DNA of 5,887 bases from Candidatus Omnitrophota bacterium (GCA_016212045.1 JACRHO010000159.1:1-5887), one strand, 5' to 3'. Counted from the first letter of the stretch, positions 1-5,887 are shown. The notes: generated from the letters alone by a model not told the origin. Numbers and translations: made by a program.

Positions 1-342
1 AAGCGCCTGCCCATTGATATCAAGGTAGAATTAAAAGAGAAATACGCTAGAAACCCTGTCTGTTTAAAGGTAGATACGGTAAACTTAAGTGCGGTGGGCG
101 CATACATATACGGCTGTGATAAATTTAAACTTGGCGATGAGGTTATTTTGACTTTTAAACTACCTCCGAAGATGGAGGAGATGCAACTGGAGGCAAAGGT
201 AGTCTGGCTTGCGGATAAGCAAATCCAGATGCATCTTCATCCGGGGATAGGAGTAGAATTCCAGCACTTGTCCACTAAAAACCAAGAGAAACTCGTTGAA
301 TTTATTGAGAGAAATCTCTCTTTGAGCCCAAAAGATGAGTAG
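1..342 (+). CDS. PilZ domain protein, C-terminal part (5' end outside window)
   Basis: The reading frame is open from the first base, so the gene starts upstream; 113 residues are visible before TAG. Near the left edge is R-L-P-I-D-I-K-V, which looks like the second arginine and first strand of the PilZ RxxxR signature, with the first arginine cut off. N28-L-S-A-V-G33 matches the [D/N]xSxxG motif. The later VVW and GIGVEF strands and a closing helix (about residues 84-105) complete the usual PilZ beta-barrel. PilZ domains bind cyclic di-GMP and act as cytoplasmic sensors or adaptors; the target cannot be told from this fragment. A domain could be fused upstream. A GTG at 94 lies in the middle of the fold, just before G33, and is not a credible start. 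A promoter-like sequence follows, so co-transcription with lpxK is uncertain. Confidence 0.85.
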   Translation, partial: KRLPIDIKVELKEKYARNPVCLKVDTVNLSAVGAYIYGCDKFKLGDEVILTFKLPPKMEEMQLEAKVVWLADKQIQMHLHPGIGVEFQHLSTKNQEKLVEFIERNLSLSPKDE

Positions 343-392
343 GCATACCCTTAAGCAAATCTCCCCCCAGGCGTCTTAATCCAAAAAATCCC

Positions 393-421
393 TTCAGAAT
401 ATCCCCAAAACCGTGTATAAT
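393..421 (+). promoter_or_regulatory. Candidate sigma70-type promoter for lpxK
   Basis: A perfect TATAAT lies at 416-421. Seventeen bases upstream is TTCAGA (393-398), which matches the TTGACA consensus at four of six positions. Transcription would start near 428, leaving a leader of only about 15 bases that still contains the lpxK ribosome binding site. The gap shows no hairpin plus T-run ending the PilZ gene, so readthrough is also possible. Sequence match only; AT-rich gaps give such matches by chance. Confidence 0.4.
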
Positions 422-430
422 TATTAGATT

Positions 431-435
431 AAGGA
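431..435 (+). promoter_or_regulatory. Ribosome binding site of lpxK
   Basis: AAGGA stands seven bases before the ATG at 443. It is the only good Shine-Dalgarno match near that start and supports it. Confidence 0.6.
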
Positions 436-442
436 TAACCAG

Positions 443-1519
443 ATGCGCGATTATTTCTATAACTTAGTTACGGATAAAAAAAGGGGTTTTCTCCCCAACC
501 TGCTCAAGGGATTACTCTTTATTTTCTCTTTAATTTACGGTCTAATCGTGCGGGCTTTGATTTTACTTTATCGCCTGCGTCCCTGCGGGCTTTCCTGCCG
601 GGTGGTCAGCGTAGGCAATATTACCTGGGGAGGGACAGGCAAGACCACAGTAGTGGAATATATCGCCCGTTATTTAAAGCAGGAGGGACAGAAGGTAGCG
701 ATATTGAGTAGAGGATATAAAAGAAAGGTCACCAAGTCACCAAGTCACCAAGTCACCAATGAAGAAACGATGGGCGATGAGCCGTTGATGTTGTCACAAA
801 AATTGGCAGATATTCCGGTTATCGTGGATAGTAATAGGATCCGTGCAGCCAAGAAGGCGATAAAAGATTACTCTGTTGATACAGTGATATTGGATGATGG
901 GTTTCAGCAGTGGCGAATAAAAAAGGATTTGGAGATTGTTTGTATTGACTCCACCGATCCCTTTGGGAATAGCCGCTTAATCCCGCGGGGAATTTTGCGT
1001 GAACCGCTTTCGGCGCTTGCGCGCGCGGATTTATTTATCTTGACCAAGACCAATCTGAATCCTGATACCCAGGATCTAAAAGATTTTTTAGCCCAGAAGA
1101 ATGCCTCCAGTTTAATTATAGAATCGCGGCATGAGCCACTGGGCTTTTATCAAATCAACCAGCCGGATAAACTATTATCCACAGATATCTTGAAGGAAGG
1201 GCCAGTTACTTTATTCTGCGGCATCGCTGACCCGGATTCCTTTGAGAATTTGATTTTAAGCCGCGGGATAAAGATCGGATTATCCTTTAGGTTTAGCGAC
1301 CACCATAATTATAGCCAAGATGATTTGGAGAAGATTATTCAGGATTCTCGAGCGAAGAATATAGGAACCATTGTTACTACTGAAAAGGATGCCTTTCGCC
1401 TGCGCCAGTTAGGGCTGGCTGAATCTGGATTACCCATTTTTGTCTTGCGCATAGCATTAAAAATTACCAAAGATGAACAGACGCTCCATCAGCGATTACT
1501 GGGCTTGTATCGGCTTTAA
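443..1519 (+). CDS. lpxK: Tetraacyldisaccharide 4'-kinase LpxK
   Basis: LpxK uses ATP to phosphorylate the 4' position of the tetraacyl disaccharide, giving lipid IVA, at the cytoplasmic face of the inner membrane. The 358-residue product is slightly longer than typical family members (about 330). A hydrophobic N-terminal helix (about residues 18-44) is the expected membrane anchor. The Walker A loop is G58-NITWGGTGK-T68, followed by SRGY (89-92), GDEP (111-114), DDGFQ (151-155), PRGILREP (181-188), FCGIADP (258-264), FSDHH (284-288) and VTTEKDA (311-317), all in family order. From knowledge of the Aquifex enzyme, the Asp of GDEP and a His of the DHH segment are probably the catalytic pair; that mapping is by inspection. 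The ATG has a good AAGGA upstream. Odd: residues 96-106, between SRGY and GDEP, are encoded by four exact 8-bp repeats (728-759). The last 47 bases overlap the next gene, implying an operon. Confidence 0.95.
   Translation: MRDYFYNLVTDKKRGFLPNLLKGLLFIFSLIYGLIVRALILLYRLRPCGLSCRVVSVGNITWGGTGKTTVVEYIARYLKQEGQKVAILSRGYKRKVTKSPSHQVTNEETMGDEPLMLSQKLADIPVIVDSNRIRAAKKAIKDYSVDTVILDDGFQQWRIKKDLEIVCIDSTDPFGNSRLIPRGILREPLSALARADLFILTKTNLNPDTQDLKDFLAQKNASSLIIESRHEPLGFYQINQPDKLLSTDILKEGPVTLFCGIADPDSFENLILSRGIKIGLSFRFSDHHNYSQDDLEKIIQDSRAKNIGTIVTTEKDAFRLRQLGLAESGLPIFVLRIALKITKDEQTLHQRLLGLYRL
728..759 (+). repeat. Four exact tandem copies of an 8-bp unit inside lpxK
   Basis: The unit GTCACCAA is repeated four times without a mismatch. 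It encodes V-T-K-S-P-S-H-Q-V-T and the first bases of the next codon, in a variable loop between conserved motifs SRGY and GDEP. Eight is not a multiple of three, so gain or loss of one copy shifts the frame. Read by hand, three copies put TGA directly after the repeat, and five copies reach TGA at 786-788, ten codons past the repeat. Confidence 0.95.
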
Positions 1520-3422
1520 GATATTTGCGCCGATAGTCAGGATTTTTCCTCTTAGATTTAGTTTTTTTCTGGCCAGAAGATTAGGGAATCTTATTTATTA
1601 TTTAGATAGCCGGCATAGAGCCATTGTTTATGCCAATATCAAGACGATTTTCTTAGGAAAATTCTTGCCGCACCAATTAAATAAATTAACTAAAAAGTTT
1701 TATCAGCATTTAGCCCAGAGCCTGATAGAGATATTCTATATTCCCGTCGTAGATAAGAATTACCTGAGTAAATATATAGAACTCCAAGGCCTGGAGCATA
1801 TTAAAGAGGCCTTTAAGAACGGCAAAGGCGTCATCCTTTTAAGCGTGCACGCCGGCAGTTGGGAACTCTCTAACATTATCTCTGCAAATTTGGGTTTTTC
1901 CTTTAGTTTATTTATCCGCGACCAACGCCATCCGCGCCTAAACCATCTGCTGAATAGCTACCGGCTAAGACAGGGATGTAAAATAATTCAGAAGGGAAAT
2001 CAAATCCGCGCTTTAATCAAGGCCTTAAGAAATAACGAAGCTGTGGGGATGACTGCTGACCAGGGAGGTAAAGGCGGCATCTTAGTAAAATTTTTTGGCA
2101 GGAATGCCTCTATGCCTTCGGGCGCGGTAAGGTTAGCCCTGAAATACGGCGCAAGTCTTATCCCGGTATTTTATATCCGCCAAAATGACCCTTACATTAA
2201 AGTAATTATTCAGCCGCCTTTTCCGCTGCAGAGGACTCAAGGATTAGATGCGAATATCCGGAATAATTTACAGGAGATTGTGCATATTTTTGAGCAGTAT
2301 ATTTTGCAGTATCCTCAAGAATATCTCTGGACGTATAAGGTCTGGAAATATAGCGATGAAAAAAATATTTTAATTTTAGACGATGGAAAGGCCGGGCATA
2401 CCCGGCAGGCAGAAGCCCTGGCCAATATCATCCAGGATTATTTTAAAGATAAAGATATCCTGACAAATATCAATATGGTAGAGGTAAAATTCAAAAATAG
2501 ATTTAACCAGCGTCTCTTGGCGCTGGGTAGTTCTCTTGCCGGCAAATATTGCAGCCAGGGCTGTTTATTTTGTTTGCGAGCAGCCCTTACTAAAGAGGTC
2601 TACAATTCTTTAATAGCAAGCCGCCCCGATGTGATTATCTCTGCCGGCTCATCATTAGCCAGTATTAATTACCTTTTATCGCGGGAAAATTTGGCTAAAT
2701 CCATCGTGATTATGCAGCCGTCCCTTTTGGCCTTGGAGAAATTTGATTTAGTGATTATGCCGCAGCATGACCGGCCACCAAAAAGAAAAAATGTCGTAGT
2801 AACTCAAGGCGCGCTGAATTTAATCAGCCAAGAATATTTGCAAAAGCAAACTGAAGAGTTATTGCGCACGACGCACGGTGCACTGCGCACAATGGACTTT
2901 TATATCGGTTTATTAATCGGAGGCGATAGTAAGAAATTTCATTTAGATAAAGACATAATCTTAGAAGTCATCAGGCAAATGAAGTCTGTAGGCGAGAAAT
3001 ATAGCGCCGACATCTTAGTTACTACTTCACGCAGGACTTGCCTTGAGGTTGAAGATTTAGTTAAAAGAGAATTCAAAGATTACCCCCGCTGTAAACTTTT
3101 AGTGATTGCTAATGAAGAAAATCCCCCCTTTACAGTAGGCGGGATTTTGGGTTTAAGCAAGATTATCGTGACTTCTCCGGAAAGCATCTCTATGATTTCT
3201 GAGGCAGTAAATAGTAAAAAATATGTCATAGTTTTTGAGGTTCCGGGCTTAAGTAAAAAGCACCAGAGGTTTCTCAAACAGAGTACGGGGAGTAAACACC
3301 TCTACTTAACCGAGGCAGCCGATTTGAGTAAAAAATTTTCCGAGCTTTTGACGAATAGGCCAGAAATTAAATCTTTTCAGGATAATCTTTTAGTAAGAGA
3401 GGCGATAAGTAGAATATTATGA
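1473..3422 (+). CDS. LpxL/HtrB-type acyltransferase fused to an ELM1-family domain
   Basis: This 649-residue protein has two domains with almost no linker. Residues 1-294 look like a lipid A late acyltransferase (LpxL/HtrB family, E. coli about 306 residues): an amphipathic N-terminal helix, the catalytic HxxxxE motif at H126-AGSW-E131, FIRDQ (147-151), TADQGG (194-199), FFGRNASMPSGAVRLA (207-222) and a closing EYLWTYKVWK (283-292). Such enzymes move an acyl chain from acyl-ACP to a lipid A precursor at the inner membrane. Residues 298-649 resemble the ELM1 family (PF06258, GT-B-like): DDGKAGHTRQAEAL (303-316), RPDVIISAGSS (384-394), FDLVIMPQHDRPP (424-436), GALNL (446-450), LIGGDSKKF (481-489) and TSPESISMISEA (567-578). 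The biochemical role of ELM1 is not settled. The ATG at 1473 is the only usable start, since TAA at 1458-1460 blocks the frame upstream and no other start codon precedes the first helix. Its ribosome binding site is poor, so translation is probably coupled to lpxK. Exact acyl specificity is unknown. Confidence 0.88.
   Translation: MNRRSISDYWACIGFKIFAPIVRIFPLRFSFFLARRLGNLIYYLDSRHRAIVYANIKTIFLGKFLPHQLNKLTKKFYQHLAQSLIEIFYIPVVDKNYLSKYIELQGLEHIKEAFKNGKGVILLSVHAGSWELSNIISANLGFSFSLFIRDQRHPRLNHLLNSYRLRQGCKIIQKGNQIRALIKALRNNEAVGMTADQGGKGGILVKFFGRNASMPSGAVRLALKYGASLIPVFYIRQNDPYIKVIIQPPFPLQRTQGLDANIRNNLQEIVHIFEQYILQYPQEYLWTYKVWKYSDEKNILILDDGKAGHTRQAEALANIIQDYFKDKDILTNINMVEVKFKNRFNQRLLALGSSLAGKYCSQGCLFCLRAALTKEVYNSLIASRPDVIISAGSSLASINYLLSRENLAKSIVIMQPSLLALEKFDLVIMPQHDRPPKRKNVVVTQGALNLISQEYLQKQTEELLRTTHGALRTMDFYIGLLIGGDSKKFHLDKDIILEVIRQMKSVGEKYSADILVTTSRRTCLEVEDLVKREFKDYPRCKLLVIANEENPPFTVGGILGLSKIIVTSPESISMISEAVNSKKYVIVFEVPGLSKKHQRFLKQSTGSKHLYLTEAADLSKKFSELLTNRPEIKSFQDNLLVREAISRIL
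2863..2890 (+). repeat. Short GC-rich direct repeat in the ELM1 interdomain loop
   Basis: TGCGCAC occurs at 2863-2869 and 2884-2890, 21 bases apart and in the same frame, giving L-R-T twice (residues 464-466 and 471-473). Between them are GCAC and GTGCAC pieces, so the stretch looks like a degenerate short repeat. It lies between GALNL and the next core strand, in a loop expected to tolerate insertions. Confidence 0.5.
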
Positions 3423-3517
3423 ACCCCGCACCTTCTATATATTCAAGATTTCAGGTATTAGAGGGTAAGGGGTAGGTAAGATAAATTTAATCATAGAATA
3501 AGAAGAAGGTGCGGGGT
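3423..3517. repeat. Inverted repeat spanning the intergenic gap and the next start codon
   Basis: The left arm 3423-3436 (ACCCCGCACCTTCT) is the perfect reverse complement of 3504-3517, a 14-bp match. Pairing continues imperfectly inward: 3440-3444 with 3496-3500 and 3447-3450 with 3489-3492, leaving a purine-rich loop of about 38 bases. The left arm begins directly after the TGA of the acyltransferase-ELM1 gene. The right arm holds AGAAGG and the first two bases of the GTG start at 3516. No T-run follows, so it is not an ordinary intrinsic terminator. Confidence 0.9.
3504..3509 (+). promoter_or_regulatory. Ribosome binding site of the GT4-GT9 gene, inside a hairpin arm
   Basis: AGAAGG stands six bases before the GTG at 3516 and decides that start. 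Both would be paired if the 14-bp inverted repeat forms in the mRNA. Confidence 0.6.
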
Positions 3518-5615
3518 GAATGTCCTTCAAGTACTGCCAGAATTAAACGTCGGCGGAGTAGAGACCGGGGTAGTAGATTTGTCTAAAGCGCTAGTTAAGC
3601 TCGGGCATAAGGCCGTGGTCGTCTCTGGCGGCGGAGAATTAGTCAAGCAATTAGAAAACCTTGGCGCGATTCATTACCAGTTGCCGGTGCATCAGAAATC
3701 CCTTTTAGTAATGTTCAGAATGATTAATAAAATAGCTGAGATTATCAAGAAAGAAGAGATAGATATTGTGCATGCGCGTTCCCGCGTTCCAGCTTGGGCC
3801 GCCTATTTTGCCGCGCGTAAGACTAACCGCGTATTCATTACTACCTGCCATGGGTTTTACAAAAAACACCCCTTTAGTTTGGTGATGGGCTGGGGCAAGC
3901 GGGTAATCGCCTTGAGTAATATTATTGCCCGGCACATGATTGATGATTTCGGCGTGCCTTATGAGCGCATAAAATTAGTCCCGCGCAGTATAGATTTAGA
4001 AAAATTTAAATACATTGATCCTGCCGAGAAGAGAAAGGCAGATTTTCACGTTGGTATTATCGGCAGGCTAGTGCCGATTAAGGGTCATGCGTATTTTATT
4101 AAGGCGATGGCCAAGGTCTCCAGGAGCACAAGCGGCCTTAAAATTTGGATAGTAGGCGATGTCCCTCAGTCCAGAGAGGCATACAAAGAAGAGTTGCAGA
4201 TTCTGGTAAAGAGATTGGGGCTGAAGCCAGCTACTGAGTTCTTAGGCCTGCAGAGGGATATCCCGAGCATCTTGGCTAATTTAGATGTCCTGGTGCTGGC
4301 CACGACCACCCATGAAGCCTTTGGCCGGGTGATTATTGAGGCGCAGGCAGCTGGCGTGCCAGTGGTAGCTACTAAAGTGGGAGGCGTAGTGGATATTATT
4401 GAAAATGAAAAAACAGGATTACTTGTGCCTCCTGCTGACCCGACGAGCATGGCCGAGGCAGTAATCCGGCTCTATAAGGACAAAAAATTAGCGCAAGACC
4501 TAAGCCAGGCCGCATATAAAAAAGTTAAAGAAAAATATACTCTGCAGGATATGGTTAAGCATACCCTGGATATTTACGAGGAGGCATTAAGTAATTTTAA
4601 AATCCTGCTCATTAAATTCAGTTCTCTGGGGGATGTAGTTCTCTCTACAGCTGCCATCCGGGCAATCAGAGAAAAATTCAGTCCGAACTACAAAATTACT
4701 TTTCTCACCGGCCACGATGCAAAAGATATTCTCTTAAGATGTCCTTACATTGATGAACTTTTGGTCTCTGACCTTAAAAGTAACGGAATCTTAGGGCTAT
4801 TAAAATTAGCCGCGCGCTTAAGAAAGAACCACTTTAACACGGTGATTGATTTACAGAATAACCGCAAGAGCCATCTCTTAAGCAGATTGACCTTGGCCTT
4901 AAACCGTTATGGATACGAGAATAAAAAATTTTCTCTACTACTTAATCATCGGGTAAAAGATGAAGGTATTCCTTTAGATCCTGTCAGCCATCAATTTAGA
5001 ATCCTGAAAATGTTAGGCGTAGATTTAAAAGAGCCGCACTTAGAACTCTGGCCAAGCCAAGAAGACCAACGTTATATTGATGAATTTTTAAATTCCCAAT
5101 GGTTGGCTACGCATCAGAAATTGATTGGGATAAATATCAGCGCCAGCCATCGTTGGTCAACTAAGGCCTGGCCATTAGAACAGATGCTCAAACTCTGCGA
5201 GGAATTATCCCGCCGTCAGATGCGCGTAGTGCTTACCGGACTAGAGACTGATCTTCCTGAAGCATTTGCTTTAATTAATGCAGCTAAACTCGTAAAACCC
5301 ATTAATGCCTGCGCAAAGACCACTATTAACCAGTTGGGTTGCCTGATTAAAAAATGCTGCGTCTATATCAGTAGCGATTCTGCGCCTTTACATATTGCCG
5401 CGGCAATGGGCACCCCCTTTGTGGCTTTATTTGGACCTACTGACCCCCGGCGCCATCTTCCGCCGGCAAAAGATTATGTAGTGATTAGAAAAGAACTAGA
5501 TTGTAGCCCTTGTTATAAATCAAAATGTAAGACTAAAAAATGTATGGAGATGATTAAGCCGCAGGAAGTGCTGGAGGCAGTTGACAAACTTTTAAAGAAT
5601 GAACTTAAACCCTAA
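3516..5615 (+). CDS. Two-domain glycosyltransferase: GT4 fused to GT9 (heptosyltransferase family)
   Basis: This 699-residue protein joins two glycosyltransferases that are usually separate. Residues 1-358 are a GT4 (GT-B, retaining) enzyme: GGVE (13-16) near the N-terminus, HARSR (86-90), CHGFY (111-115), IGRLVPIKG (182-190), and the EX7E motif E267-AFGRVII-E275 followed by AGVPVVAT (279-286). Residues 360-699 are a GT9 enzyme like ADP-heptose:LPS heptosyltransferases: KFSSLGDVVLSTAAIRAIR (367-385), in which D373 is the expected catalytic acid or base; INISASHRWSTKAWP (539-553); SSDSAPLHIAAAMGTP (619-634); LFGPTDP (638-644); and a cysteine-rich tail, CSPC and CKTKKCM (663-677). It probably adds two sugars during LPS core or surface glycan assembly at the inner membrane; donors are not predictable. 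The GTG start is required to keep the first strand and GGVE; no earlier start is in frame. The linker is about two residues. The final codons and stop lie in the heptad repeats that follow. Confidence 0.92.
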   Translation: MNVLQVLPELNVGGVETGVVDLSKALVKLGHKAVVVSGGGELVKQLENLGAIHYQLPVHQKSLLVMFRMINKIAEIIKKEEIDIVHARSRVPAWAAYFAARKTNRVFITTCHGFYKKHPFSLVMGWGKRVIALSNIIARHMIDDFGVPYERIKLVPRSIDLEKFKYIDPAEKRKADFHVGIIGRLVPIKGHAYFIKAMAKVSRSTSGLKIWIVGDVPQSREAYKEELQILVKRLGLKPATEFLGLQRDIPSILANLDVLVLATTTHEAFGRVIIEAQAAGVPVVATKVGGVVDIIENEKTGLLVPPADPTSMAEAVIRLYKDKKLAQDLSQAAYKKVKEKYTLQDMVKHTLDIYEEALSNFKILLIKFSSLGDVVLSTAAIRAIREKFSPNYKITFLTGHDAKDILLRCPYIDELLVSDLKSNGILGLLKLAARLRKNHFNTVIDLQNNRKSHLLSRLTLALNRYGYENKKFSLLLNHRVKDEGIPLDPVSHQFRILKMLGVDLKEPHLELWPSQEDQRYIDEFLNSQWLATHQKLIGINISASHRWSTKAWPLEQMLKLCEELSRRQMRVVLTGLETDLPEAFALINAAKLVKPINACAKTTINQLGCLIKKCCVYISSDSAPLHIAAAMGTPFVALFGPTDPRRHLPPAKDYVVIRKELDCSPCYKSKCKTKKCMEMIKPQEVLEAVDKLLKNELKP

Positions 5616-5750
5616 ATCCGAAACCCTAAACTATACACAAACTCAAAACACAAAATTCAAAACTCAAAAACTTCTTGTTTTGGATTTTGGGTTTAGGATT
5701 TTGGATTTGTTTAGGATTTAGTGTTTAGGGTTTAGAGTTTGAGATTAATA
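5604..5750. repeat. Heptad-periodic imperfect inverted repeat (large hairpin)
   Basis: The left half is built from 7-bp units of the form YYNAAAN: 5604-5631 is CTTAAAC, CCTAAAT, CCGAAAC, CCTAAAC; after a ten-base break, 5642-5669 is CTCAAAA, CACAAAA, TTCAAAA, CTCAAAA. The right half carries the complementary form RTTTNGG: four units at 5677-5704, a four-base ATTT, then five more at 5709-5743 (GTTTAGG, ATTTAGT, GTTTAGG, GTTTAGA, GTTTGAG). ACTTCTT (5670-5676) would be the loop. The pairing is imperfect and AT-rich. The left end encodes the last residues and stop of the GT4-GT9 protein. The repeat may end transcription or stabilise the mRNA 3' end, but no clear GC stem with a T-run is seen. No gene is visible in the gap 5616-5751. 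Confidence 0.85.
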
Positions 5751-5751
5751 C

Positions 5752-5887
5752 ATGAATATCCTTTATTTAACTAATCATTTAAATATCGGCGGTATTTCCA
5801 GCTACCTGATTTCTTTAACCAAAGGGCTTAAACAGAGAGGACACAATCTTTATGTGGCCGCAAGTGGCGGAGAACTCATCCCGCAAT
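5752..5887 (+). CDS. GT4-type glycosyltransferase, N-terminal part (3' end outside window)
   Basis: Forty-five residues are visible. They start MNILYLTNHLNIGGISSYL and continue with a helix, RGH (29-31) and SGGELIPQ at the edge. This is the first beta strand, glycine loop and helix of a GT-B glycosyltransferase of the GT4 type. It closely parallels the start of the GT4 half of the preceding gene, which has GGVE, LGH and SGGGELVKQ at matching places, so the two are probably paralogues. The ATG gives a complete first strand. The ribosome binding site is weak (only GAG at 5741-5743, eight bases upstream), and the heptad repeat runs almost to the start. The sugar donor and acceptor cannot be judged from this fragment. 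Confidence 0.8.
   Translation, partial: MNILYLTNHLNIGGISSYLISLTKGLKQRGHNLYVAASGGELIPQ

Noticed and set aside
94..342. A separate small gene starting at GTG 94
   Set aside because: The frame is open upstream, and the first PilZ strand and most of the NxSxxG motif lie before 94.
3080..3277. Open frame on the - strand within the ELM1 domain
   Set aside because: It lies opposite strongly conserved ELM1 coding sequence and its translation shows no recognisable domain.
3461..3480. G-quadruplex in the loop of the intergenic hairpin
   Set aside because: Only three usable G runs, one of them of two bases; not enough for a stable four-run structure.
3471..3499. Promoter with TAGAAT at 3494-3499
   Set aside because: The -10 match is fair, but there is no -35-like hexamer at 16-18 bases upstream.
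3423..3517. Rho-independent terminator
   Set aside because: The loop is far too long and the right arm is followed by coding sequence with no T-run.
3705..4450. Two open frames on the - strand (3705-3935, 4166-4450)
   Set aside because: Both oppose the clear GT4 domain, and their translations are low-complexity or unlike known proteins.
5690..5743. Telomere-like TTTAGGG repeats
   Set aside because: The units match by chance of the heptad family; they are degenerate, internal, and paired with complementary units between two bacterial genes.
5604..5750. CRISPR array
   Set aside because: Units are only 7 bp and degenerate, with no unique spacers and no cas genes.

Overview
The window reads as a piece of a Gram-negative, LPS-making bacterium of moderate GC content. 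All genes lie on the + strand. The set is a lipid A 4'-kinase, an LpxL-type acyltransferase fused to an ELM1-family domain, and a GT4 glycosyltransferase fused to a GT9 (heptosyltransferase-family) domain. Together with short heptad-periodic repeats between genes, this suggests an uncultivated environmental lineage; Candidatus Omnitrophota (OP3) is my best guess. That placement rests on gene style and memory, not on a marker gene, so it is tentative.

Layout: 1-342 is the C-terminal part of a PilZ (c-di-GMP-binding) protein that starts before the window. 343-442 is a short gap with a plausible promoter and a good ribosome binding site for lpxK (443-1519). The acyltransferase-ELM1 fusion (1473-3422) starts inside the end of lpxK. 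The 93-base gap after it is mostly one inverted repeat, whose right arm contains the ribosome binding site and first bases of the GTG start of the next gene, the GT4-GT9 fusion (3516-5615). 5604-5750 is a large imperfect hairpin made of 7-bp units. A second GT4 glycosyltransferase begins at 5752 and runs off the window.

Working together: LpxK phosphorylates the lipid A disaccharide, the LpxL-like domain probably adds a secondary acyl chain (or acylates a related lipid), and the GT4/GT9 enzymes probably build the core or outer sugars. The ELM1 half has a GT-like look but no firm biochemical role. The PilZ protein is probably a separate unit, because a promoter-like sequence follows it.

The genes themselves are recognisable families; I see no clearly new defence or mobile system. 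The unusual content is structural: two consecutive two-domain fusions, an out-of-frame 8-bp tandem repeat inside lpxK, a start-codon-sequestering inverted repeat, and the heptad-repeat hairpin.
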